From Planococcus ruber (GTDB lineage: Bacteria; Bacillota; Bacilli; Bacillales_A; Planococcaceae), in assembly GCF_022819085.1 (NCBI RefSeq), contig NZ_JALHAG010000001.1, positions 1 through 64,000 of the forward strand: DNA of 64,000 bases, written 5' to 3'. The notes under the pieces were generated by a model. It saw only the letters and a program-made list of their open reading frames with translations, was not told where the DNA came from and searched no databases. Below, piece by piece: positions 17,617 to 26,131 of this stretch (its first letter is position 1; every line of letters begins with the position of its first letter). The translations under genes were made by a program, and so were the position numbers.

Positions 17617-19037
17617 AATTTGATGGAAATGTATTTGGTTTCCACGAAGGCTTCGAGTCCTTCTTGGCCGCCTTCGCGGCCGATTCCGCTTTCTTTCATG
17701 CCGCCAAATGGCGCTTGAGCCGTTGAAGGAGAGCCATCGTTCCAGCCGACAATTCCATAATCCAGGTTTTCAGCAAGGTAAGTTCCGCGCGACATGCTGT
17801 CGGTGAAGAAATAGGCAGCTAAGCCAAAACGCGTGTCATTCGCCAGTTTGACCGCTTCTTCATCTTTCTCGAATGACATGATGGGAGCCACTGGCCCGAA
17901 TGTTTCCTCGTTCATCACGAGCATATCGGAATTGGCATTCACCAAAACGGTCGGATTGTAGAAGTAGGCTTCATTTTCCGTTTTGCCATCGCCGCCAATC
18001 AACACTTTGGCACCTTTCGAAACGGCATCTTGTACATGTTTTTCCACTTTTTCATAGCCGTCTTTATCAACGAGCGGACCAATTGTTACGCCTTCTTCCA
18101 GTCCATTGCCGACTTTTAGTTTAGCAGTCGCTTCTTGAAGCATTTTTGAAAACTTGTCGACAATGTTTGATTGCACATAAATCCGGTTCCCGCATACACA
18201 AGTTTGCCCGGCATTGCGGAATTTCGAAGCCATCACGCCTTCGACAGCAAGTTCCAGGTCGGCATCATCCAGCACGATGATCGGCGCATGCCCTCCAAGT
18301 TCCAGAGACAAATTGATCATTGTTTCTGAACTTTGCTTCATCAGTTCTTTGCCGATTTCAGTGGATCCGGTAAAAGTCAGCTTCCGGACATCGGGATGGC
18401 TCGTGAAGACTTTGCCGATTTTGCTCGCACTTCCTGTGACCAAATTGATGACGCCTTTTGGAAATCCTGCTTCTTCCGCCAGTTCATAGATCCGGACAGC
18501 AGTAAGCGGCGTAAGTTTAGCCGGTTTTGCAACAAAGGTGCAGCCGGCTGCGAGAGCCGGGGCCATTTTGCGGGCCATCATGGCAGCCGGGAAGTTCCAC
18601 GGCGTGATGGAAACCACAACGCCGACCGGCTGTTTATTGATTTGAATTCGCTTTCCTTCTTTGCTGGCTGGAATCGTCCGGCCATATAAACGTTTGCCTT
18701 CCTCTGCAAACCAGGAAATGAAAGAAGCGGAATACTCGATTTCACCGATTGCTTCAGCCAACGGTTTTCCCATTTCCTTCGTCAAGATTTCTCCGACTTC
18801 TTCTTTATGTTCAAGGAGCAGGTCATGCCATTTCATTAAAAGGTCTGCGCGTTCATAAACGGTTGTCTTCGACCAGCTGGGAAATGCAGCAGCTGCAGCT
18901 TCAATAGCCGCAGTGGCTTCCGCTTCTCCGCCATTTGGCACCGTGCCCACTTGTTCGCCGGTAGCTGGATTCATGACCTGGATGACTTCATCGCCGTATA
19001 TAGTCCATTCGCCGTTGATATAATGTTTGCCTTCCAT
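17613..19037 (-). CDS. gabD: NAD(P)-dependent succinate-semialdehyde dehydrogenase, GabD-like
   Basis: A 474-residue aldehyde dehydrogenase. Catalytic Cys280 lies in FRNAGQTCVC and the general base Glu246 in LELGGH; the cofactor loop FTGSTEIGK is at 222-230. The ITPWNFP segment and overall pattern are most like succinate-semialdehyde dehydrogenases of the GABA pathway, but aldehyde specificity cannot be fixed by eye. GAGGAGG precedes the ATG. It is monocistronic; the upstream 380 bp are shared with the divergent amidohydrolase cluster. Confidence 0.88.
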   Translation of the reverse strand: MEGKHYINGEWTIYGDEVIQVMNPATGEQVGTVPNGGEAEATAAIEAAAAAFPSWSKTTVYERADLLMKWHDLLLEHKEEVGEILTKEMGKPLAEAIGEIEYSASFISWFAEEGKRLYGRTIPASKEGKRIQINKQPVGVVVSITPWNFPAAMMARKMAPALAAGCTFVAKPAKLTPLTAVRIYELAEEAGFPKGVINLVTGSASKIGKVFTSHPDVRKLTFTGSTEIGKELMKQSSETMINLSLELGGHAPIIVLDDADLELAVEGVMASKFRNAGQTCVCGNRIYVQSNIVDKFSKMLQEATAKLKVGNGLEEGVTIGPLVDKDGYEKVEKHVQDAVSKGAKVLIGGDGKTENEAYFYNPTVLVNANSDMLVMNEETFGPVAPIMSFEKDEEAVKLANDTRFGLAAYFFTDSMSRGTYLAENLDYGIVGWNDGSPSTAQAPFGGMKESGIGREGGQEGLEAFVETKYISIKL

Positions 19038-19419
19038 CGTTCCATTCCTCCTCTTATTCTTATGAACTCTAATTATATCTTTTACCTCTTACGGGATTGC
19101 TTTAAACAAAATCGTTTTCTTGGAATAAAAACGAAAAATGCTGAAAAAAAGAAAAAAGTTAAAAAAATTTTTTTAATTTTTTGTAGGTGTCTACAATATG
19201 CAATATATAGCTGTTGGAATCGGTTTCATTTATCCAAAGAAGCCTCTCGATTTGTGCGTAATTTCATAATAGTCATTTTATTCTATTTATCTAATTTAAA
19301 AACTATGCTAATATTGCAACATTACTTTAACGGGGTAAAGGACGTCGTACTGGCCAGCGCGTACTTCCCTGATAAAGCGAGAGAAAATTATTTGGTTATG
19401 AGAAAGAGGAGGAAGCACA
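19038..19419. other. AT-rich divergent intergenic region with a 16-bp operator-like palindrome
   Basis: No gene is seen. At 19181-19196 TTGTAGGTGTCTACAA forms a 6-4-6 inverted repeat, a shape common for GntR-type operators. Just before it are long A and T runs (about 19147-19180) that could form a weak hairpin. A possible extended -10 (TATGCTAATAT) near 19302-19312 would drive the plus-strand cluster. A ribosome site GAGGAGG is present before 19420. Confidence 0.5.
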
Positions 19420-20619
19420 ATGGCGCAAATGATGGCTTTGGCAATAATGATTTTTATACTTTTTATCGGTGAAATGATTTCAATACGGACAAAAGCATGG
19501 ATTCCGTCTATCTTTGTCAGCGGTGTGCTTTTCCTCATTGGCTACTGGACATTCTTTCCGGAAGACATTGTTTCGTTAGCGGGCGTGCCGCCGGTTGTGG
19601 CGACCATGCTTATCTACTTGCTGATTACGAATATGGGGACGCTACTGTCTCTTGAAGAATTGAAAAATCAATGGCGCACCATTTTAATTGCACTTTCTGG
19701 AATACTTGGAATTGTAGCGTTCTTATTTGCGATTGGCACGTTCCTTTTCGATTTTCAAACGGTCGTTGTAGCGATTCCGCCATTGGTGGGCGGATTGGTA
19801 TCTGCATTGATCATGTCTGAAGGGGCAACAGCTGCAGGTTTGCCGACATTGGCTGTTTTCGCAATCGTCATCTATGTTGTCCAAGGTTTCGCTGGATATC
19901 CTTTAACATCCATCATGCTGAAGCGTGAAGGGAAAATGCTGTTAAAGAAATACCGCAATAATGAATTGCCTGAGCAGAATTTAGTGGCATCTAAGAAAAC
20001 GACTGAACCTGTAAAGCCTGTTAAAGAACCGAGAATGTTCGCAAGAATGCCTGAAAAATACAATACCGATTTCTTCAAATTCTTTAGATTATCGCTTGTA
20101 GCGTACTTGGCGTATTTGGTGTCTACTGTAGCTGCACCCGTAGTGGAAATCAGCCCATTCGTCCTTTGCCTTCTTTTCGGGGTCATAGCCCGTTCGGCCG
20201 GATTCTTGGAAAAACATCCATTGATGAAAGCAAACGGCTTTGGTTTTGCTATCATGGCCCTATTGCTATACATCTTTGATGGATTGAAAACAGCGACGCC
20301 AAGCATGATGCTTGAAATTTTGTATCCGTTGGTCAGCTGTATTGTCATCGGCGTGGCCGGCATGTATGTCTTCTCATTCTTTATGGGAAAAGTGCTGAAA
20401 GTGAGCAAAGAAATGGCATTTGCTGTTTCATTGACCGCCCTTTACGGTTTCCCGGCTGACTACATTATTACTAACGAAGTCATCAATTCTTTAACGAAGG
20501 ATGAGAAAGAGCGCGAAGTATTGACTAGCCATATGCTGCCGCCAATGCTTGTCGCTGGATTTATCACCGTAACCATCGTATCCGTCATATTAGCGGGAAT
20601 ATTTGTCGGTTTCCTATAA
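19420..20619 (+). CDS. Polytopic membrane protein, putative transporter
   Basis: A 399-residue integral membrane protein with about ten hydrophobic helices and a central cytoplasmic loop rich in Lys and Pro (about residues 165-215). The two halves look similar in layout, as in many secondary carriers. Small-residue motifs include PPLVGGLVSALIMSEGATAAG in the first half and LYGFPADYIITNEV in the second. I do not recognise the family. It is the first gene of a unit with two M20 amidohydrolases 51 and 21 bp downstream, so import of their N-acyl or N-carbamoyl substrate, or export of the product, is the likely task. Confidence 0.7.
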   Translation: MAQMMALAIMIFILFIGEMISIRTKAWIPSIFVSGVLFLIGYWTFFPEDIVSLAGVPPVVATMLIYLLITNMGTLLSLEELKNQWRTILIALSGILGIVAFLFAIGTFLFDFQTVVVAIPPLVGGLVSALIMSEGATAAGLPTLAVFAIVIYVVQGFAGYPLTSIMLKREGKMLLKKYRNNELPEQNLVASKKTTEPVKPVKEPRMFARMPEKYNTDFFKFFRLSLVAYLAYLVSTVAAPVVEISPFVLCLLFGVIARSAGFLEKHPLMKANGFGFAIMALLLYIFDGLKTATPSMMLEILYPLVSCIVIGVAGMYVFSFFMGKVLKVSKEMAFAVSLTALYGFPADYIITNEVINSLTKDEKEREVLTSHMLPPMLVAGFITVTIVSVILAGIFVGFL

Positions 20620-20670
20620 CCTGTATTTAAATAGAAGAAAAACTTTATCAATCAGTGGAGGAGAGTTTTT

Positions 20671-21846
20671 ATGCTAAATGAAATCATCAAGAACGCCATC
20701 CAAGAAAACAATGAAGAAATGATCGAGATTAGAAGAAAACTGCATAGCGAACCGGAACTTTCGTGGGAAGAAGTAAAGACGTCTCAATTCGTCTACGATT
20801 ATTTGACTGCGCTCGGCATCGAATGCAGAAAAACGGAACCGACAGGCGTGATCGGGAACTTAAAAGGCGGAAAAGACGGAAAGACCGTAGCGCTTCGAGC
20901 TGATATGGACGCTTTATCCGTAGAAGAGTTGAATACCGATCTTCCATATAAATCAAAAGAGCCTGGAAAAATGCATGCTTGCGGCCACGATTCCCATACG
21001 GCAATGCTATTGGCAGCTGCCAAAGCTTTAGCGGCGGTTAAAGACGAAATCCCAGGAACTGTCCGCTTTATTTTTCAGCCTGCAGAAGAAGTAGCGACCG
21101 GCGCTAAAGCAATGGTTGAACAAGGCGCGGTGGAAGCGGTAGATGAGGTTTTTGGCATTCATATTTGGTCACAGATTCCAACCGGGGCAGTTGCCTGCAA
21201 CCCGGGACCGTCTTTTGCTTCTGCGGATATCTTCAAAGTCCACTTTAAAGGGCAAGGCGGACACGGGGCAATTCCAGAAGATTGCATCGATGCAGCAGTC
21301 ATTGCTTCATCATTTGTGATGAACGTCCAGTCCGTTGTGTCACGCACCATTGATCCGCAGCAGCCGGCAGTTGTAACGATCGGGAAAATGATTGTGGGCA
21401 CCCGCTTCAATATCATTGCGGAAAACGCTGAGATTGAAGGAACAGTCCGCTGCTTTGATGCTGCAACTCGGGACCACATCGAAAAACAGCTGGAAGTATA
21501 TGCAGCCAATACAGCGGCGATCTACGGCGGAACTGCAACCGTTGAATATATTCGAGGAACTCAAGCGGTCATTAATGGAGAAGAAAGTGCCCTATTTGTT
21601 CAGCAAGTAGCCTCTGAAGCCTTTGGTGAAGCTTCTCTATATAAGGAAAAGCCAACGATGGGCGGGGAAGATTTTTCTTTTTATCTCGACGAAGTGCCAG
21701 GGAGCTTTGCTTTAGTGGGAAGCGGAAATGCAGAAAAAGATACAGAGTGGGCACATCACCACGGCAAGTTCAATATCGACGAAGAGGCTATGGCGACTGG
21801 AGCTGAATTATATGCCCAATATGCGTGGGCATACTTGACTAAATAG
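20671..21846 (+). CDS. M20 family amidohydrolase (N-acyl-amino-acid / hippurate hydrolase type)
   Basis: A 391-residue cytosolic zinc hydrolase that removes acyl groups from N-acylated amino acids. Metal-site motifs are complete: LRADMDAL, MHACGHDSH (Cys104 and His106), FQPAEE and the C-terminal TMGGEDFSFYL. The cysteine in HACGHD is typical of the M20D amidohydrolase branch (AmhX, IAA-amino-acid, hippurate and aminoacylase enzymes). GGAGGAGAG precedes the start. It lies between the putative transporter and a second M20 enzyme in one operon. The exact acyl group is unknown. Confidence 0.88.
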   Translation: MLNEIIKNAIQENNEEMIEIRRKLHSEPELSWEEVKTSQFVYDYLTALGIECRKTEPTGVIGNLKGGKDGKTVALRADMDALSVEELNTDLPYKSKEPGKMHACGHDSHTAMLLAAAKALAAVKDEIPGTVRFIFQPAEEVATGAKAMVEQGAVEAVDEVFGIHIWSQIPTGAVACNPGPSFASADIFKVHFKGQGGHGAIPEDCIDAAVIASSFVMNVQSVVSRTIDPQQPAVVTIGKMIVGTRFNIIAENAEIEGTVRCFDAATRDHIEKQLEVYAANTAAIYGGTATVEYIRGTQAVINGEESALFVQQVASEAFGEASLYKEKPTMGGEDFSFYLDEVPGSFALVGSGNAEKDTEWAHHHGKFNIDEEAMATGAELYAQYAWAYLTK

Positions 21847-21867
21847 TAGAATAGGAGGCACAAATTT

Positions 21868-23184
21868 ATGGCTTTGGAAAATCCGCTATTCGAAGAATTA
21901 ATGAAAGACTTTGATAGCCGGTTGACGCATTCAGGGATAGACGGAGAAAGAGTGGCAAGCAGATTATACGAGCTGTCGCATATCGGCTATACCCAAATTG
22001 GCGGCGTAAAGCGGCCGGGATTTTCAGACGAAGAGAAAAAGGCTAAGTCGTTGGTGAAAAAATGGATGGTTGAAGCGGGTCTGGATGTCACAGAAGACGG
22101 AGCGGGCAACATTAGAGGCCGTCTTGCTGGGAAAAACTTAGAAGCGAAAGCGATTGCCTCCGGTTCTCATGTAGACAGTGTGCCGAATGGAGGGAACTTC
22201 GATGGACCTCTTGGCGTTTTATCCGCTTTGGAAATAGCTGAAGCATGGAAAGCAACAAATTACGTTCCAGAAAAGCCTTACGAAGTCATCGTTTTTTCAG
22301 ATGAAGAAGGTTCCCGCTTCAACAGCGGCTTGAGTGGAAGCCGAGCGATGATCGGTGCGATCGACGATAAAGAAATAGAAGGGCTGCGTGATTATAATGG
22401 AGAGAGCCTGGAACAAGTATTGACGCATTATGGCAGCAGCCTCCAACAATTCAAAGAAGCGAAACGAGATATTGAGGAATTGGAATTGTTTGTAGAAGTG
22501 CATATTGAGCAAGGCAAGAAATTGGAAAAAGCGGATCAGCCAGTAGGCATCGTAAGCGGAATTGCAGGGCCAGCTTGGCTGGAAGTCGAGTTTATAGGCG
22601 AAGCAGGCCATGCCGGCAATACCCCGATGATCGGGCGAAGAGATCCGCTGGTTGCGGCTGCTGACTTTATTCAACGGATTCCTGAATTTCCGGGAAAAAT
22701 CAGTGAAACCGCTGTGGCAACAGTCGGCAAAATGGAAGTTCTTCCAAACGGCATCAATGTGATTCCAGAAAAAGTGGTGCTGCATGTGGATATCCGGGAC
22801 ATTTATGAAGAAACACGGGATGCTCTGCTTAACCGCATTATCGAGGAAGCAGAGGACATTGCGAAGAATCGGGATATCCAGCTCGCGATTAAACAGAACA
22901 CGAAGATAAAACCGGTGCCGATTGAACAAGAATTGCAAGCGCAACTCGCAGATTCTCTGAAGGAGTTCAGCATTGAACCCGCCTATATCCCAAGTGGGGC
23001 GGGACATGATACCATGATATTAGGCCGCCACATTCCGGTCGCCATGCTATTTGTCAGAAGCAAAGACGGGATCAGCCACAATCCGAAAGAATGGTCATCC
23101 TTGAATGACTGTATTTACGGGATTCATGTGTTAAAAAACTTTATTGAAAAAAAGATGGGTGAAACCATTACAAATTCTAATTGA
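21868..23184 (+). CDS. M20 family N-carbamoyl-L-amino-acid hydrolase / allantoate amidohydrolase type
   Basis: A 438-residue dinuclear zinc enzyme of the AmaB/HyuC/AllC branch. The motifs SGSHVDSVPNGGNFDGPLG and FSDEEGSRF contribute metal ligands; FVEVHIEQG and IAGPAW follow, and AGHDTM closes the site. These enzymes cleave the carbamoyl group from N-carbamoyl amino acids or ureidoglycolate precursors. No other purine or hydantoin genes are nearby, so the former use, paired with the deacylase upstream, is more likely. It is the last gene of the unit and a terminator follows. Confidence 0.87.
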   Translation: MALENPLFEELMKDFDSRLTHSGIDGERVASRLYELSHIGYTQIGGVKRPGFSDEEKKAKSLVKKWMVEAGLDVTEDGAGNIRGRLAGKNLEAKAIASGSHVDSVPNGGNFDGPLGVLSALEIAEAWKATNYVPEKPYEVIVFSDEEGSRFNSGLSGSRAMIGAIDDKEIEGLRDYNGESLEQVLTHYGSSLQQFKEAKRDIEELELFVEVHIEQGKKLEKADQPVGIVSGIAGPAWLEVEFIGEAGHAGNTPMIGRRDPLVAAADFIQRIPEFPGKISETAVATVGKMEVLPNGINVIPEKVVLHVDIRDIYEETRDALLNRIIEEAEDIAKNRDIQLAIKQNTKIKPVPIEQELQAQLADSLKEFSIEPAYIPSGAGHDTMILGRHIPVAMLFVRSKDGISHNPKEWSSLNDCIYGIHVLKNFIEKKMGETITNSN

Positions 23185-23197
23185 AATTAACTTGTTC

Positions 23198-23232
23198 AAA
23201 TCCCGCTTTCAATGAAAAGCGGGATTTTTATT
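23198..23232 (+). terminator. Rho-independent terminator of the amidohydrolase operon
   Basis: Stem AAATCCCGCTTT/AAAGCGGGATTT (23198-23209 with 23216-23227) and T-run. Confidence 0.88.
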
Positions 23233-23333
23233 TTAAATAATACAAAAATTTAAACTTTGATGTCTATTTGATGGGAAACAGGGTATATATGTAAAAGAAC
23301 AATAATAATAGTAAACTTCTGGGAGGCGATAAG

Positions 23334-23630
23334 ATGGTATCTGCATTTAACCAAGTGTCTGATTCTCGTGCTTTTACGGAGCATAAGATCTTAAAGAGAT
23401 CGAGAGATTGTTTCACAAACGAGTCTGAACGGATAGCTGATACAGGCGAAAAGTTTATGAAGTATTTTATCAAAAACGCTACAAATGAAGGAGTATTATT
23501 TAAGACCATCAAAGAGATCACGACTGAGATGAATACACCGCACCAAACATTAACCCGAGTTTTAAAAACTTTGGAAAACAAACAAATCATTTATCGCCGG
23601 AATGGCATCATCGGGCTATGGAAAGATTAA
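23334..23630 (+). CDS. Small winged-helix DNA-binding protein
   Basis: A 98-residue basic protein. Its second half (about 52-97) reads as a winged helix: TIKEITTEMNTPHQTLTRVL as the helix-turn-helix, then LENKQIIYRRNGIIGLW as the wing. The pattern resembles Crp-type or RepL-type C-terminal domains. The first half has no recognised sensor. GGGAGG lies 8 nt before the ATG. It is a single gene with an unusually long perfect terminator hairpin, and may be a transcription factor; a relic of a larger protein is also possible. Confidence 0.65.
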   Translation: MVSAFNQVSDSRAFTEHKILKRSRDCFTNESERIADTGEKFMKYFIKNATNEGVLFKTIKEITTEMNTPHQTLTRVLKTLENKQIIYRRNGIIGLWKD

Positions 23631-23675
23631 AATAAACTCCCTCTTCGAAAAAGAAGAGGGAGTTTATTTTGTTAA
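23631..23675. terminator. Very strong terminator, 18-bp perfect stem
   Basis: AAAATAAACTCCCTCTTC (23631-23648) pairs perfectly with 23655-23672, loop GAAAAA. It begins directly after the stop codon and is symmetric enough to work in both directions. Confidence 0.9.
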
Positions 23676-24162
23676 AAATGCTTTGAATGCCTCCAGCCTG
23701 AAAATATATGATGAATAGTTCATTGAGACTATTTAAAGCCCTTTAACTGTTTATTAAGTTGTTTTCAAAGTCTAAATGCTCAAGGGATAGAAAGAAAATT
23801 TCATTTTTTTTTGAAAAAGTGTGGATAGAACTAATATTTTATGATATAAATGAACTATAATTATCTGAATTTTTAGAAATAAACAATTATTAGTGATTCG
23901 AGACTACTCCCCTGTTCCAATCCTCTGCTCCAAAAGAGCAGCCGACTGAGCGAATTTCCAAACTTTAGCGGTACAAGTTAAGCTATTGTATCAAAAGTTC
24001 AAGGAAAGATTGGATTCTGCCCTCACCTCTCTTTTATCATTTTTCTGGTGGAACTTAGGTTGGATTGATTGGATAGAAGGCTGAAGAGAAGCGCTCCGCA
24101 TAGAGATAAACGTGAACGGAAGAAAAAGACGAATTTTTTAGTTGAAAACAGGGGTGAGGAGA
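23676..24162. other. Long AT-rich intergenic stretch without a gene
   Basis: About 490 bp with no reading frame that has a ribosome site. A small hairpin CTGCTC-CAAAA-GAGCAG is near 23923-23942 without a T-run. The stretch upstream of 24163 presumably holds the promoter of the FemAB-like gene, but no clear SigA boxes were found. Nothing else is seen. Confidence 0.4.
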
Positions 24163-25161
24163 ATGTTTGAGGTTGTATCCATACATGACCATATGCGCTG
24201 GGAAAAGATACTGCATCTTTTTCAGGCATCCGATATCTATTACACAAGCCAATATTTTTTAAGCGCCATGAAACTGGATCCGGGAGAAGCGCTGATGTTT
24301 TACTATATCGATGAAGAAGGGGAAATCGCCTATCCTTTCATCAAGAGGGCGATTGAAGGACAATCTTCAGCTTATTTTGACATTACTACGCCTTTTGGCT
24401 ATGGCGGTCCTTTAGTTAGAGCGGTCAAGAATATCCCGTTATTGATCCAAAACTTTCTTGCTGTCTTCTCAGAATATTGCCGGCAAGAAAATATCATTGC
24501 CGAATATATCCGTTTCCATCCGCTAAAAGGGAATGCCGAACTGTTTAAGGAACATTTAAACTTGCTGCCTATTTATGAGACCTTTACTCTTCAGATCGAT
24601 CCCGGTTCAAAAACTTCCTCCGTTCAGTCAACCGAGCAATGGGAGAACGGCTTTGTCATAAAAAAGTTGGGAACAGTCCGGCATATGTTTGAGTTTCTGG
24701 TGCTCTATTATTCAGGTGTCAGGAGAAAAGAAGATGCGGACAGCTATTATTTTTTTACCAATGATTATTTTGAAGCACTCATTAGTTCCTTAGGTCCGAA
24801 CCTGCATTTGTTTGGTGCTTATCACGAGAATAAATTGATTTCTGCTTCCTATGTGATGACTTTGGGCGACACCATTTATCATCATCTTGAAGGGAAACTG
24901 AAGGAGCCTGAATCCTTGGATGCGACGAAAATGCTTCTAATGAAAATAGCGGAATGGGGAAGGGACAATTATTATCAATTCTTTCATCTTGGCGGTGATT
25001 ATTCCGAAGACCAAGAAGAAAGGGCCAGCATAAAAGAAGAAATAAGCAATATGCCAGCTTCCATGTTTTATATTTGCAAGAAAGTGCACAATCGTTCGGT
25101 TTATACACAATTGATCTCTGAAGAAGAATCCGATGTGATAAAACGCTATCGCAATTTATAA
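24163..25161 (+). CDS. FemAB/GNAT-like acyltransferase
   Basis: A 332-residue cytosolic protein. DITTPFGYGGPL and the later LFGAYHENKLISASYVM, then HHLEG and FHLGGD, fit the duplicated acetyltransferase fold of the FemAB / Acetyltransf_6 group. Members add amino acids or acyl groups to peptidoglycan precursors, lipids or sugars; the acceptor here is not known. ATG 24163 follows GGGGTGAGGAGA; the longer frame is not used. Downstream, after 53 bp, comes a small HTH protein. I am moderately sure of the fold and cannot give a substrate. Confidence 0.65.
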   Translation: MFEVVSIHDHMRWEKILHLFQASDIYYTSQYFLSAMKLDPGEALMFYYIDEEGEIAYPFIKRAIEGQSSAYFDITTPFGYGGPLVRAVKNIPLLIQNFLAVFSEYCRQENIIAEYIRFHPLKGNAELFKEHLNLLPIYETFTLQIDPGSKTSSVQSTEQWENGFVIKKLGTVRHMFEFLVLYYSGVRRKEDADSYYFFTNDYFEALISSLGPNLHLFGAYHENKLISASYVMTLGDTIYHHLEGKLKEPESLDATKMLLMKIAEWGRDNYYQFFHLGGDYSEDQEERASIKEEISNMPASMFYICKKVHNRSVYTQLISEEESDVIKRYRNL

Positions 25162-25214
25162 GAAAAAGAATGCCGGATATTCGAACGTCTATCTATTACG
25201 GGGGAGGGCTATTT

Positions 25215-25694
25215 ATGAGATACTTGCAATATAAAGGATTAGTTGAACGGGAATATAAAAAGTCTTTGAGAAAAGTGATGCATGAATTATGTGTAGAAGA
25301 AGGGCTCACTGCATCCGAAGGCGCTAAAAAACTCGGGATTGCCAAGGAAGTTTTTTCCTATTGGCAGCGCTACTATCGGATGGAGCCGAGACAGGTGCTT
25401 TTTGATCAAACGATTGATAGTCTGGAAGGGCTGCAAGAGCTATATGCAGTTGATGCAGAGGCTGTGGATTTTTCAAAGCCGCTTCAATACGAAAAAGAAG
25501 AATCCATCAAAGGGCTGGAAGAACTGATCGAAAGAATGATCGGCTATTATAAGTTCCTCCATTACAAAACGGAAGGATTGGCAGCAGAGACAGCCAATTT
25601 GCCTTTGTATGAATTCAGCTATGGCGTCGTTGAACGTTATCGCAGCGGAGAGCTGCTCAGGGAAGTAAAGGAAAAGGCAGTTGCCGAAAAGTAA
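25215..25694 (+). CDS. HTH-containing protein of unknown function
   Basis: A 159-residue protein with a putative helix-turn-helix near residues 20-45 (EEGLTASEGAKKLGIAKEV), then an acidic helical C-terminal half. The HTH resembles those of transposon-type or small Xre-like regulators, but no family is recognised. GGGGAGGG precedes ATG 25215. The next gene, an alkyltransferase-like protein, begins 25 bp downstream, so they are probably co-transcribed. A regulatory role is inferred from the HTH alone. Confidence 0.6.
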   Translation: MRYLQYKGLVEREYKKSLRKVMHELCVEEGLTASEGAKKLGIAKEVFSYWQRYYRMEPRQVLFDQTIDSLEGLQELYAVDAEAVDFSKPLQYEKEESIKGLEELIERMIGYYKFLHYKTEGLAAETANLPLYEFSYGVVERYRSGELLREVKEKAVAEK

Positions 25695-25719
25695 AACTAA
25701 CGAGACAGGATTGAACCAG

Positions 25720-26031
25720 ATGCAGGCGTTTACAGTAAAAGTCATCGAATTGATTGCTCAGATTCCAAAAGGGAAAGTGATGACCTATGGACAAATCGCA
25801 GCCTGTGCCGGAAGCCCGAGAGGCGCACGGCAAGTTGCGCGGCTCCTCCACAGCATGAGCAGGAAACACGGATTGCCTTGGCACCGGGTCATCAATGCCC
25901 AAGGCAAAATAGTGCTACAGGACGAAGAATCCCGTTTTGCCCAGCTTCAGCTCCTTCAAGAAGAAGGCGTCGAAGTGGCGCAGAATGGGATTGTTGATTT
26001 GAAGAGATATCGCTACGATCCGTTGAAATGA
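25720..26031 (+). CDS. Alkyltransferase-like protein (ATL)
   Basis: A 103-residue protein of the MGMT C-terminal fold. The active-site PCHRV of true O6-alkylguanine transferases is PWHRV here: Trp replaces the catalytic Cys. This defines ATLs, which bind O6-alkylguanine in DNA and hand it to nucleotide excision repair rather than dealkylating it. The N-terminal QIPKGKVMTYGQIA and the recognition region GARQVARLL are normal. Start choices are ATG 25720 (CAGGAT 9 nt upstream) or upstream TTG codons at 25711 and 25681; the ATG matches the family start. Confidence 0.88.
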   Translation: MQAFTVKVIELIAQIPKGKVMTYGQIAACAGSPRGARQVARLLHSMSRKHGLPWHRVINAQGKIVLQDEESRFAQLQLLQEEGVEVAQNGIVDLKRYRYDPLK

Positions 26032-26131
26032 TTTTGAACTTCTCTCTAAGCCAATGGCATATGTGAGTTTTATTTTTTTTGAGAAGGGGTACAAATAGTA
26101 CAGTGGCTTTTTACAAGAAAGGATTTTACGA

